64,000 nucleotides of DNA, taken from the NCBI RefSeq assembly GCF_028554725.1, contig NC_071667.1, positions 16,661,501 through 16,725,500 of the forward strand. The letters are read 5' to 3'. Shown here one piece after another: positions 46,790-58,210 of the stretch. Numbering within the stretch: the first letter of the stretch is position 1; the number at the start of each line of letters is the position of its first letter. Both the position numbers and the translations under genes were made by a program. A model generated the notes under the pieces. That model was not told the DNA's origin, did no database searches, and saw nothing but the letters and a program-made list of their open reading frames with translations. This DNA is from Zeugodacus cucurbitae (Eukaryota; Arthropoda; Insecta; Diptera; Tephritidae).

Positions 46790-47150
46790 AAAATTAATTG
46801 CACGACAAAAGGAACAATTAGAGGTGAAATTGCTCCTAATTAATTAATTAACAGTGCACTTGCATTTTCTCCTCTCATTGAATACTATTAGCAGGGATTT
46901 ATGAGAACTTAAAAAAAAGTATATGATCAATTGAACACTACTTGTATGAAAAATTGAGAACAATTGGTGATTAAATTACTCCTAATTGATTAATTCAAAG
47001 TGTACTTGTATTTTCTTCTCTCATTTTAATACTATTCAAATGGATTTATGGGAACTTTCACAACAGTTTCAATTGAACACTTAATTGTGCTACAAATTGA
47101 GTACAATTATGTGATAAATTTTTGAAATGCTCTTAATTGATCAATTTGCA
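46790..47150. repeat. Imperfect tandem repeat, unit about 146-151 bp
   Basis: The block TGCTCCTAATTAATTAATT (46831) followed by GTGCACTTGCATTTTCTCC recurs as TACTCCTAATTGATTAATT (46977) with GTGTACTTGTATTTTCTTC, and the start recurs again as TGCTCTTAATTGATCAATT (47129). About two and a half copies. Non-coding. Confidence 0.7.
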
Positions 47151-48248
47151 ACTAAAACATAGACCATTAAAATATTACGAAATGGTCATAACCACGCCTA
47201 TTTTTTTACACATTTTCGGTTTTTTTTTAATAAATTAACTAATCCGAATCTAACTTAATTCGATTACCAATATCTTATATTACATATTATAAAAAATTTT
47301 GAACAATTATTTTCAAGATTATTTTTTTCATTTTTAATTTTTCATAATAAAGTACTGTTAATTTAAATTCTAATGGGAATGAATGCATAGCTAGTAGTTT
47401 ACAATCTATACTAACTGTCATGTAATTAATTAACTTTGTAAATTCTTACTTAAAATAATTAATGATCTCATAAATATTAAAAAATATAATAAACATTTTC
47501 ATAATTAGCATTTAAAAATAATATTTAAAATATTGAGTCCTTAAAACAATTAAAATAATTATTTAATATAATATCTTTAATGCATAAAACGTTTAGTGCA
47601 GATATTCTTTTCTCTTTTCTGGTTCTTATTATTACAGGTTTCAGACACCAATTAAAGCCTTCACCTGCCTGACCACAGCAAGGTAAGCGATTACTCTATA
47701 AACTCTTTTATTGACTAAGATTTTTGTTTAATTTTGGTACTGAATATTTGTTATTTAAATTATGTAAAAACGCTAATTAAAAAATTTTACAAAATGTTAA
47801 ATGCTTTATTGTATATAACACAGAACTTCATTTGAAAATTTTTCATATTTAATAGTTAAATGCCCGTACCTCTTGTCTGTTGAAAGTGTAACTGAATTTT
47901 AGCATTATAAAAAATTATATGAATTCATTAATATAGTAAGAATAATACAAAAACTAATATTTTTATAAAAATATTACAATATTCAATTGTAAGTTAGGTT
48001 ATGTAAAGCCTTCCAACAAAAGTAGTTAGTTCTGAGAATGTCCAGATGATGTTTAAATTGTTGTAGCGGTATAAAAGTTTCGGGGAGTGAAATTCATGTC
48101 CGTTTCCGTTACGTAGCGTTTATGATTGCTATATCACTCTTACCAGTTTAAAATAAATACTTACATTTGACTTCTCAGAGATAGACTCTTTCTCACATCT
48201 TCTCACCTTAATCGAACTACAAATTGAGAAACTTATTAAATGATGTAA
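47151..48248. other. AT-rich stretch with a micro-exon-like segment
   Basis: Extremely AT-rich apart from the 45-bp segment at 47638-47682. No other gene signal. Confidence 0.4.
47638..47682 (+). other. Possible 45-nt micro-exon
   Basis: A pyrimidine-rich tract (TTCTTTTCTCTTTTCTGG) and ATTACAG precede it; GTAAGCG follows. Only one frame is open, reading FQTPIKAFTCLTTA. Its GC content (about half) contrasts with the flanks. A micro-exon of a long plus-strand gene, or an untranslated exon, is plausible; no partner exon was identified. Confidence 0.3.
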
Positions 48249-48868
48249 GTAAGTAAACGGCATTTGTTCGATTAAAGCGCTGATTTCGATCGATTTACCA
48301 TACAAAAGATAAAATAGCAATCAGCTGATGAAACTTAACAGCTTCTTACGAACAGCAAAAACAAAAATATCTAATAGCGTTTTAGACAGACGCTAATTAA
48401 CCGGTCTTTGCTCCATTAAAACGCTTATTAAGATCGATTTACCATACAAAATAAAATCTACATTTATTTTTACTTGAATTATAATCAAGTTGAAAATCAA
48501 ATGCAACTCTGCGACAAAGACATACGATATGCGTTCTTTGTCTGCGATTGGCTGATTTTTTTTGATAAATAAAGCTACGGTAGATCTCGCTGCTAAAAAT
48601 AGTAATCAGCTGATGAAACTTACCAACTTCTTATGAAAAGCAAAAACAAAAATCTGTAACAGCTGATCGGTTATCGAGTAGCCGGCAGTATAAAGGGCAG
48701 AAAAGGGTTTCTCAATCAAAATTTTAATTGATCAATTAATTTGGCTGTCTAAAAACACTATAACAGCAGATTGTTAATCGAGTAACCGGCTTTGCGAAAA
48801 GCAAACGGAGGATTCTAAATTATAATCTTAATGTAATAAATTAATTTGGCTGAGCGAAAAAGCTTTAA
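48249..48868 (-). mobile_element. MITE family A, copy 4 (outer), split by copy 5
   Basis: Left part 48249-48374 (CGATTTACCATACAAAAGAT, AATCAGCTGATGAAACTTAA, CAAAAACAAAAATATCTAA) and right part 48761-48868 (TAACAGCAGATTGTTAATCG, AGTAACCGGCTTTG, AATTTGGCTGAGCG) together reconstruct one element of the family. They are interrupted exactly where the intact copies read AATCTGTAACAGCTGATC. The outer copy is more diverged, so it is older. Confidence 0.82.
48375..48760 (-). mobile_element. MITE family A, copy 5 (inner, complete)
   Basis: 386 bp, beginning TAGCGTTTTAGACAG and ending CTGTCTAAAAACACTA. It sits inside copy 4 in the same orientation, at a TA target within the outer element. All internal landmarks are present (ACTCTGCGACAAAGAC, AATCAGCTGATGAAACTTACC, GAGTAGCCGGCAG). 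Confidence 0.88.
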
Positions 48869-49002
48869 GTAACTGGATGATTGGAAACAAAAAAGAGAAA
48901 AATGATTTTGCAGTCTTTGCCATAAATACATTCCTAAGATCAATCTAAGCTCTTCTTCTTACATCTCGAGGAAAATAAAGTAATTTGTAATAATAAATAG
49001 TT

Positions 49003-49721
49003 CAGTGGTTTTCCGAAATAGCGAACACATTAATTGTCAGGCCTGTTCGCTACACCGAATTTTTCGTTAATTCGAGAACTCACTTGAAGGTATGTTTTTC
49101 AATAAAAATTAGTTAAATATCCGTAAATTTCAGTTTAATAAACTATTTTATTAAATTATTTGTTAAAAAAAGAAAAACCTTAACAGAACAATTGAAATAT
49201 TGTATTGAAAGAAGTAATGTGCTGAAAAAGCAAATTCATGCTATACGAGATCAAAATAATTTTTCATTCGTGATACTCGTAAATTTCTATAACTATTTCA
49301 AAACTATATCAAACGTCGTTCGCTTCGTTGGATCCTTCCTGAAGTTCAATCAATACGATAAGTTTTGAGAAATTGATATGATTCTTCTTTGCCACTTCTC
49401 TTCTTTTTTAGTGCCACTTAAATTGCCGCTGATCAATAATTTTAAGTTTTTCTATCAAATTCAATACTTTCCTTGTACGCATTTATTCAATTTGCACATT
49501 TCTTTTGAGTTTTTTTCAAGTTATATTTGTAATTCTACTTTTACCACGATTTTATTTGATTTCTAACTCTTTCTACATATGTTTTATTCGTGTTGTTCGT
49601 TCAACCGAGTACTTACAAATTGCCGATGTTCGTTATTTAAGGTACTCAATGTAACAAATTTGCTTGTTCGTTATAAGCGGTTTTCGTTAAAACGAATATT
49701 CGTTATTTCGGAAAACTACTG
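49003..49721. mobile_element. Pogo-like TIR element, 719 bp, no transposase
   Basis: Left end CAGTGGTTTTCCGAAATAGC; right end, on the minus strand, CAGTAGTTTTCCGAAATAAC, continuing as CGAA for about 24 bp of TIR. A TA follows the right end at 49722-49723. Inside the ends are extra subterminal TTCGTTA/CGTTAA words. The ORF 49378-49566 has no transposase motif. A CAGT start and TTCGnTA ends fit pogo-like Tc1/mariner elements (inference). Confidence 0.75.
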
Positions 49722-49723
49722 TA

Positions 49724-51351
49724 TACATTTATATGTTCATATATAGTCGATTCCATTTAGAAACATGAGAAATATGAAACTGGTTTAGATTTTCTAGCTC
49801 AAAGTGTTTAGAAACTGCCACCAGTGTCAGAAGAAATTTATTTAAAATTTTACTCGAATGAGACGCGAATGACTCTCAAGACAATTTAAATATTCAAATT
49901 TAATTTTCCTACACACAAGCAAGCTAATATATTTATTTACATAATAAAATGTCCAAATATTATTTTGTTATATTTTTTTTAGTTCTTGTAAATATTTATA
50001 GAATTTATAGAATGACATTATTTATTTTATTACTTCATATGAATGCATTCCGCTGAGGAATTTCTGTAATTTCCTGCTTCTTCCATTTAATTGCATTTCT
50101 CAGTGTAACAATTTTGTGCATTTATTAAACTGATTTCAAATTTAAAAAACAAAAACCAAAGCAAAATATGAGCATTCCAATTTAAATTAAAAATCTTTGC
50201 ATTTGTCTGCTGAGATTTTCAGCATTTATTTGCTTTAAAGTTAAATTCCCACATTTACTTAAATTTCTGCTGAATTGCACACAAAAACAAATGCAAATAC
50301 AACAACCAGCAAACGGCTTGACTTGCGAATATGCCGAAAAAGGAAATGAATTTGCATTGCTTCGTATTTTCCTTACAAATTTAGAAATATGCGGAAAAGC
50401 GAAATAAAATGGCTTTTAAACACTTACAAATAGCAAATAGTACAAGCTCCTTGTTGGCACTCGAGGAGACGGTTAGGTGAAGTGTGTGTGTTAGGGGTGT
50501 TACTAAGGCATTTTCACTGTACGAAATTAATTTGCTGCAAGCACGCAAAGTGTGAACTAAAAATTATGCCAAAAGCATTTAGAAGGACAAATACTCCAAC
50601 ACACACACACACATGCATATACACACATGAATCTTTAAAGCCGTAGGTGGTACGCCTCAATTCACCAATCGATTCAGCAATGTTTTTGGACGATTTGCCG
50701 AAATTTCAATTGTTTGGTCGAAAATTTTAAAACAAAAATAACAAAATTTATATAAAAAAAATAAGAAGAAAATAGTATGGTCTAGTTGCACTTTTAGCAA
50801 CCCTATGAGTTTGTGCAACTAGTCAGATAAAACGATGCATTCACACATTTAAACAGCCTTCGAACGCCTTTGTTACGCTTTGAGGCTTAAAATACACGCA
50901 TATACATTTATATATCCAAGCACTTTGCCACAATTATATTAAATTTGTGTGAAAACATGAATGTGTGTGTGTTTGTTTATTTATACGTATTATGGTTTGT
51001 TATTGTTACTTGCTGTTATGTAATTTATTACATACATAAACAAACTCTAAGCCGCCTTAATTGTTACACAATATACTTAGAAATACATATATGCTTATGC
51101 AATTGGAAATGCCAGTAAGACACAGTGACGGACTTAGTTGGGAATGGAAAAAAATTATTGGCGTTTTTGCCAACGATTTTTCTAGTCGCTAAATAAATTT
51201 ACAATATAAAATTATATTCCCTCTAAAATCTCAAATTAACTGAATAGTTATTTCTATTGGTTTTCACCACTTTACCGGCAGTGGTAAGCCTCTTAATACA
51301 TATTTCGTATTCAATTCTCAGTAATTAGGAAGTCTAAGACAAACTTTCTTA
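49724..51351. other. AT-rich gene-free stretch
   Basis: Contains an (AC)n run near 50601 and GTGTGTGTG near 50960. No exon recognised. Confidence 0.4.
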
Positions 51352-51733
51352 TAGCCTTAACACAGCCAAATTAATTGATCAATAAAAATTTTGATTGAGA
51401 AACCAGTTTTTGTCCTTCACACTGCCGGCTACTTAATAACCGAACAGCTGTTATACATTTTTGTTTTCGCTTGGAAGTTTCATCAGCTGATTGCTATTTG
51501 TAGCAGCGACATCTACTATCGTCTAGCGTGAACAACAAAGAACATATATGTATATAATTACAAATACGGTCTTTGTCGAAGAGTTGCATTTCATTATCCA
51601 CTCGATTAATATGCGATTAAAAGTAATGTAGAAAAATTAGATTTTTATTTTATATGGTAAATCGAACTTAATCAGCATTTTAATCGAGCATAGGCGGTTC
51701 AATTGATCACTTAGCTCCTGTGTGAAAAGACTA
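51352..51733 (+). mobile_element. MITE family A, copy 6 (complete)
   Basis: 382 bp from TAGCCTTAACACAGCC to GTGTGAAAAGACTA. Same orientation as copy 1 and sharing TTGATTGAGAAACCAGTTT, GCCGGCTACTTAATAACC and TAATTACAAATACGGTC. TIRs have two mismatches. Confidence 0.85.
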
Positions 51734-52882
51734 TTAAAATCTTCTGAAGAAAAATCTCTTCAAAATATCGCTTTTCGTCAAAATATATACCGATGTATCT
51801 CTTTATCTTTTAGCTCATGTATGAGGCTTGGCTAAAATGCGTATATCATATAAGGAACATGCGCCTAGATGTAGGCAACTTGTGATATTTTGTTATAATA
51901 TATATTTTACGGATTTTTAGTATGATTTACTGCCGGGTAATTGGAATATATGGTATATTTCCTTGTATAAATATATCAACGAGTAAATACGTTCGATTCA
52001 ATCGCTCAGTATCAAGCTATGTATTCCAACTGAAGACTATGAATTCGCTTTCATTTTATCTGTTTTCTAAACAAACGCACAGCCAAGTGCCAGCTAGGGT
52101 ATGCAATACTTACATCCAAAAATATAGCTATTCACATAAAAGAGCACACCTCATATTGGCCTCAACTGTGAGTGCGTGTGAGTTTTGTATGTGAAAATGG
52201 TTGTGCAATTGTGCGGAAGGCAACTGAGAATTGTAAGTGAATACATGTATACACATATGTCTCTACATACATATACATATATATATGTATATGGGCATGT
52301 ATTAAGCAAGGATGCAAGCGAATACAGCAGGATACAGCTATTTGGGTGTAATCAAAGCAGTAACTATTGTCACTACAAGAACAAGCAATTTAATAAGACA
52401 GTAACAATTGTGGGGTATAAAATACTTCAAATAAAACTCAAATTTTTATCATTAAAAATTAAATTTGAATTTACAATTTTAATTTTTTTTTTACGAATTT
52501 TAAAATTTATGACAAACAAGAATCCTTTAAGTATCAGTTCTTTCAAGTTGGAAAATTAAACATTATATTTTCGAAAAATATAGATTTAATATCGAAATCA
52601 TTAATTAATTAATTTAATTGCCTAACAATTAACGAATATCCACAAACAAATTTCCCAAGCTCCTTAGGATATGCTTCTAAATTCCGAGCTACTACATATT
52701 ATACTACATATTTTTTCCGTTATTTATACTCGTATGTTTAACCTGCCAAATGGTTTTCGGCATTCCTCGCTTATATTTGAGTTGAATTTGTTATACAACT
52801 TTCGCTATTTTTCCAAATTATACTCTATACATTTATAGCTTTTCCAGTTCCCATAATACAGTCGGTATTAAACGCATTAGTT
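51734..52882. other. AT-rich gene-free stretch
   Basis: Two plus ORFs (51922-52194, 52185-52559) are of chance-like composition; the second includes a TACATATACATATATATATG microsatellite. No gene supported. Confidence 0.4.
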
Positions 52883-53095
52883 AATACAATGTAAAACAAA
52901 GGAGTGGCAAAATGAATGCAATAACGTATTAAAACAATGTTCGAAAATTCGAAATTTAATTGGAATATATTTTTTGTTGTAAATTGAGCCAATAATACAA
53001 AGTAATGCAAAGGAGCGGTAAAACGAACGTTGTAGCATATTATTGAATATGTTCGAAATTTCGAAATTTAATTCGAATATATTTTTTTAATGTAA
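52883..53095. repeat. Diverged two-copy tandem duplication, 111-bp period
   Basis: AATACAATGTAAAACAAAGG at 52883 corresponds to AATACAAAGTAATGCAAAGG at 52994, and CGAAATTTAATTGGAATATA to CGAAATTTAATTCGAATATA. The copies differ at many positions, so the duplication is old. Confidence 0.75.
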
Positions 53096-54138
53096 ACTAA
53101 TGTAGGTTAATAGTTCTAAAATAACATAGCAATATAAAAAGAATAACTTTAAATAATTAAAAAAAAAAAATAATTTTATAAAATTCTCAATTGGTAAATC
53201 AAATATACGTGAGTTAATTTTTATTATTACTCTTATTACTGTCATTCGCATATTTAAATACATTTACATACAAGTGTCTTCTTGCCTCCATAGTTTCTCA
53301 CTAGCAATTGAATTTGTATTGAGCACTCACACATGCTCCTGCATATATGTGAGAACGCATGCACTTAATTTCCTGCCTTAAGCTACAATCGTCCAGAGTT
53401 TCAATCTTCGCTGCCGACAGGCATCTTAAAACAAATTAAATTACTTTTACTGAAGCACAAGTATTTGGTTCGTACAGTTGATAACATGTCGTTACAAGGA
53501 TCACATTCACTTGTGTATACGATATTTAACTATGTAAATATCTATATATTTATTCTCTGTGCATAGCTGCATCGTTTCTTGAGCTTTTACATATCTCGTA
53601 TGTAATATGTATGTTTGTATGTCTGTAGACTTTGTATTCAATAGCAAGTAGCTTCGCATCCGTGCAAAGTGTGCGAGCACTGAAGGTGTTGCGATTTACA
53701 GCTAAAGTTCTTGGAAATATAAACATCAATTGGATTACTATCTGTATAAGTGTTACTCAATTGAGGCAATAAAATGAAAATTTGCATTGCAAAGTACAGT
53801 CGTGAAGCGATTAGTGGAACCCACAATAAATAATAACATATAATTATAATAAAAAAAAACGAAATAGATAATTTCCAAATTTTAATAAAAAAATTAAAAA
53901 TATTGTGCAATAAAGCTTGTTTGTGGAAAATTAACTCTTGTGTATTCCGTAAACAAAACGCCCAAATAGCCAAACTTATTTTTATCTTATCATAATATTT
54001 CAAAGTTAAGTGCCCCTTCTTAACATGCAAGACTTTTGTGACACTTAAGCGGGAAAGGCACTTAAATAAATTCCGCTTAAGTGCCTCGAGGTACTTACCA
54101 GGCTTTTATCAAATACTTCGATCTTATATTTTTATTTC
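53096..54138. other. AT-rich gene-free stretch
   Basis: The minus ORF 54030-53638 (130 aa) has hydrophobic stretches but no recognised family and AT-driven composition. AAGTGCC direct/inverted words occur near 54010-54090. No gene supported. Confidence 0.4.
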
Positions 54139-55061
54139 GTTCCATCGTCTGCAGTAGTCGCTGTTGCCAATGAGGATCATTAATCTTACGCAAAACCTTT
54201 CTCTCGAAAACGCCAAGAGTTGTCTCATCGGATGTTGTCATCGTCCACGCTTCAAGGCCATCATCAGGACGGGAATAATGAGCGATTTGTAGAGTTTGAT
54301 TTTGGTTCGTCGAGAGAGAACTTTACTTTTCAATTGCCTACTTAGTTCATAGTAGCACCTGTTGGCAAGAGTGATTCTGCATTGGATTTCGAGGCTGACA
54401 TTGTTGGTGTTGCTAACGCTGATTCCCAAGTAGACGAAAGTATCTAGGACTTCAAAGTTATGACTGTCAATAGTGACGTGGGAGCCAAGACGCGAATGCG
54501 CTGACTGTTTGTTTGATGACAGGATATATTTCGTCTTGTCCTCGTTCACCACCAGACCCATTCGCTTCGCTTCCTTATCCAGGCGGGAAAAAGCAGAACT
54601 AACGGCGCGGGTGTTGTTTCCAATGATATCGATATCATCGGCGTACGCCAGCAGCTGTACACTCTTATAGAAGATTGTACCGTCTCTATTGAGCTCTGCA
54701 GCTCGTATTATTTTTTCAAGCAATAGATTGAAGAAGTCGTACGATAGTGAGTCACCTCGTCTGTCTGAAATCTCGTTAGGTATCGAACTACTCGGAGAGG
54801 TCCTTCCCGATCCTGACGGAGCTTTTGGTGTTGCTCAACGTCAGCTTAAAGAGCCATATTAGTTTTGTAGGGATACCAAATTCAGACATCACGGCATAAA
54901 GGAGTTCTTTGTGCTGTCGAAAGCAGCTTTAAAATCGATGAAAAAGTGGTGAGTGTCGGTTCTTCTCTCTCGGGTCTTTTCCAAGATTTGGGGCATGGTG
55001 AATATCTAGTCCATGGTGGATTTTCCAGGTCTAAAGCCACACTGATAAGGTCCAATCAGTA
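54139..55061 (-). mobile_element. RTE-like retrotransposon copy e, truncated both ends
   Basis: Fragment of the reverse transcriptase: the finger motif region near 55040 (CGF-PGKST equivalent, ending LIGPYQCGF at 55061), a damaged FKAAFD region near 54930, the MLEKIIRAAELNRDGTIFYK to YADDIDIIG block (54723-54640), and a tail to 54139. A 161-aa frame (54723-54238) remains open. At the position of the shared stop (54205-54203) this copy has the Glu codon GAG. Frameshifts near 54770 and 54910 and a shift near 54257 inactivate it. Confidence 0.88.
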
Positions 55062-55189
55062 ATATGCGGGATATAAGCATTGAAAAAAGCTGAGCTTAAC
55101 TTACATTGATTGATTAGAACAAACCGCTAAAAAATGACCGTATTGAATTACTCTATCTATAACACTATACAGCAAAATCGACGTTTTTC
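55062..55189. other. Short spacer
   Basis: No feature seen between the RTE-like fragment and the next TIR. Confidence 0.4.
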
Positions 55190-56114
55190 TGGGTATTGGA
55201 CCAAACTACTATAAAACATTTTGGTCAAACTTATATGATAGATGTCATGTTAGGGGACCAGTTTTTTTTTCGAGATATAAAATTTTATTTTTTTCGAAGA
55301 TATAATTTAGACCCTTCCAAGCATATTGCTAATAAGTTTGACTGAAAAGTGTCGTATACTATTAAATGAATGTGCTGAACACATAGAAGACGACAAACGA
55401 CGACCGACATCTGTCAAATATTAAAATACACGCGTTCTTATGGGCACAGATTGTTTGACAACAGCACAACTACGCGACAACAGGCTTGTAGTTGTAGTTG
55501 TCGTTGTCGCTAAATTAAAAATGTTTCTAATTTTGGCGACGACAATGGGCAGCTGTAGAGTTGCCACTAATATGCGAAATGTAAAATTATTAAAAGTTAT
55601 AACAAAGATGACATTATTTTGCCAGCACAAATGTAAAATAGCTTTGATATATTATTTATAATAACAATCGATTATTTAAAACAAATAAATCGACCTTTTT
55701 TTACATTTTTTGCACAAATAATTTCACTTTAAACTAAATATGTACATTTTATTGAAGTGAAAGATTTTAGTACGGCAACAATGAAATTGCTGTTTGATAT
55801 GTCGCTGCCGTCTTCAAAATGTTCAAGACGCTGGCTTCAAAGCGACATTTGTGATCAGCCGTCGCTACGTCGTGTCGTGTCGTCGCCTTTGTGTTCAGCA
55901 CTTAAGAGTGAAATGTTGATTATACCCATATTATGGATCTTTTAGGAACTATGTGTTGAAATTAATAACCCTGTTTAAAAAGAATATTGTTTTTGAACTT
56001 CGAAGTTAATTATTTCAACTTTGGTGGTTAACTTCGAAAATAAATAGAACAGAATAGACTTTTCTTTACTCATAACTCAATCGCACGAAAAAAATTAGTT
56101 TGGTCCAATACCCA
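55190..56114. mobile_element. Outer TIR element with 18-bp perfect inverted repeats
   Basis: GGGTATTGGACCAAACTA at 55191-55208 is matched exactly, in inverse, at 56096-56113. Removing the 530-bp element nested inside leaves about 395 bp, a typical MITE size. No coding capacity. Flanking target duplications could not be determined by eye. Confidence 0.65.
55372..55901 (-). mobile_element. CGACGACA-end TIR element, copy 2 (complete), nested
   Basis: 530 bp with ends GTGCTGAACACA and, on the minus strand, GTGCTGAACACAAAG, followed on both sides by CGACGACA-type repeats. The interior matches copy 1 (4903-5345) in opposite orientation. It lies between the two inverted repeats of the 55190-56114 element. 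Confidence 0.8.
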
Positions 56115-57040
56115 CTCAGTGTAATATATGTATGTCATTACTATGTAGTTAACATCAATTCATAAATGATTTTTTTCAAAACCACAAGCTGGATTGGGGG
56201 GAAGGGGGTTTTGTTACCATTCATTACTCGTATAATGTTGCGAACACATGAGTGGCCGCACAAAGGGCAGTATTATAGAATCACATTATTGTCGGTAATT
56301 TTATTATTGTCCAACCAGTTTAGTGATATTTTGCTGTTGTTATCGATGAACTTTAATGCCATTTAAATTGTGTGACTATTTGTTATGGTGTTTTACTCCG
56401 TGCTGCGGGTTTTCAAATGCATTACAATTACTTATTAGCCGTGCTATCGTTGTTGTTATTTCTAAACGTGTTTGTTGTTGTTGTTGTGATTGCATTAGTT
56501 TCACTGTGTTTATAAAATTTGTTGCTATAAGTTGCATTAATACTCTATGAATACCCATGAAAAAGCGCCACTATAGTGCATTGCAGTCACATACACGCAC
56601 TCACCCGTACACATGCGCTTTGGCTTAGCTGCGCTTTTGTTTACAAGTATTTGCAACTAAGTACTTGAGAGTATTGTATTTTATGGCGCATTTGACTCTT
56701 GCTCATTTTAATAATAAATGCAATTACCCAAACAAGGTACATGTATAGACATATGCGTGTGTGTTTTGTATGTATGTACTGCAACTGCTATAAATTCTAC
56801 GCGAACACGCTAAGTGCTCTCACAGCTGTTTATTATTATCTTTTTTTTTGTTGTTTAGCTATTTACGTTGGCTTTTAGCCAGTGGCAATGGCACGCAATG
56901 TTGTCCACAATAAATATACAATAACGGTACATATGTATGTATATTTGGCTTAACCAACTAATACAGGTATGACAGAAAGATATTTATGGAAAAAAAAACT
57001 TTCTCCCATTCTCACAATTAGCATGTAAGAGTATGTACCA
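56115..57040. other. Non-coding stretch
   Basis: G-run GGGGGGAAGGGGG near 56195 and TTGTTG runs near 56470. ORFs on both strands near 56360-56560 overlap and show no domain. No gene supported before the promoter-like site at 57041. Confidence 0.4.
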
Positions 57041-57075
57041 TATAAATACCAAAAGCTCACTGGCAGATTCAGTGT
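57041..57075 (+). promoter_or_regulatory. TATA + initiator core promoter candidate
   Basis: TATAAATA starts at 57041 and an arthropod initiator TTCAGTGTG places its A at 57071, the canonical 30-bp spacing of Drosophila-type TATA/Inr promoters. Downstream the first ATGs give only very short frames, and 260 bp further a dead mariner begins, so the gene it might serve is not visible. Chance co-occurrence remains possible. Confidence 0.35.
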
Positions 57076-57329
57076 GAGTGAAATTCAAGCCATAAGGTCA
57101 GTCACTGTTTGCAGAGTTACGTATTTACTTGTATCCTACTCTGGAGGCAATGACGTAGGAGGCTATGCTACTGGTGCATAGAGGAAGATTCCAGTCTATG
57201 TATCTATTTATGGTCATGAAGTGACCGTTTCAAGCGTGTAGCATTGATTGCGTGGCTTACATTCGGCAAGGTCATGGGTTTGAGTTCCAAAACGAAATAA
57301 GGTATGCAGCCGATACGATTTTTTAAGAG

Positions 57330-57600
57330 CTTGGCGAATTGCGCTTGTTAAATGCTCACACTTTGTTGCTTGTTCGTGAATTCTTGGCCACAAACAATAC
57401 TGAAACGATAGCTCAGTCTCCATATTTGCCAGGTATGACTCCTTGCTTCTTTTTTCTACATCAAAAAATAAAGAGCGTCGTCGTTGTATAAGCGTACGAG
57501 AAATCGATCTAAGAGTCAAAGACTATCGCCACAAACGAGCTTGAGAAGTGTTTCAAAGATTGGAAGAAGCGCCGTTGGTGACTATTTTAAAGACGACAAT
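57330..57600 (+). pseudogene. C-terminal remnant of a SETMAR-type mariner transposase
   Basis: One frame reads NAHTLLLVREFLATNNTE and then SPYLPGMTPCFFFLHQKIKS, matching the mariner block DNARPH...SPDLAPCDFFLFPKLK. Another frame gives ELEKCFKDWKKR further on, and the end gives GDYFKDDNINVDE. The second and third catalytic Asp positions are changed (Leu before NAH; Phe in PCFFF) and the frames are broken, so it is inactive. It belongs to a different mariner group from the four DUF4817-type copies. Confidence 0.8.
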
Positions 57601-57637
57601 ATTAATGTAGATGAATTATTAATATAGGAGAACAATT

Positions 57638-58210
57638 AAGGAAAGGCTACGTTCGGATACAACCGAACATTTTATACTATCGCAATGTATTGATCAAATT
57701 TTATTAAGATAACACAATTTGACTCATATAAGTATTCGGCATAAAGCCCAATAGACTAACGAAAATCATTTTAAATAGTATATGAGGGCTGAGATAATTC
57801 CTGAACCGATTTCACTCATTTTCAGCAACAAGGTACATGATATCCAAGAATATACGCTTACTTAATTTTGCTGAGATATCTCATATATTAACCGATATAT
57901 GCGGGTTAAAGCCGCCCACCGTATTTTTAAAAAACCTATAATTAGGTTTATGGGAGCTTGGATACGTTATGACCCGATTTTAACCATTTTTGCTACATAG
58001 TCACACTATTAGAAGAAAAACATTTCCTCTGAATTACATTAAAATATCTGAGAGATTTACCGATATTGTCGGTGTAAAATTACCCTTAGGCACTGAGTTC
58101 TTCGTGTTCGATATCAGGGACCTTGAAATCCGATCTCGACAATTTTTCCACAAGTGATGTCACACCTCAAATACTCTCTCTCTTAGCAACTTTGTTGCGA
58201 GAGTGTAAAA
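57638..58210 (+). repeat. Hairpin-ended repeat family, short complete copy
   Basis: Starts AAGGAAAGGCTACGTTCGG, hairpin GTTCGGATACAACCGAAC, TTTTATACTATCGCAA; ends CTCTTAGCAACTTTGTTGCG then AGAGTGTAAAA. 573 bp, non-coding. The terminal CTCTC..CAACTTTGTTG..GAGAG forms a second hairpin. Confidence 0.75.

Noticed and set aside
53638..54030. 130-aa minus-strand ORF with hydrophobic segments
   Set aside because: No recognisable family, AT-driven residues, no splice or promoter support.
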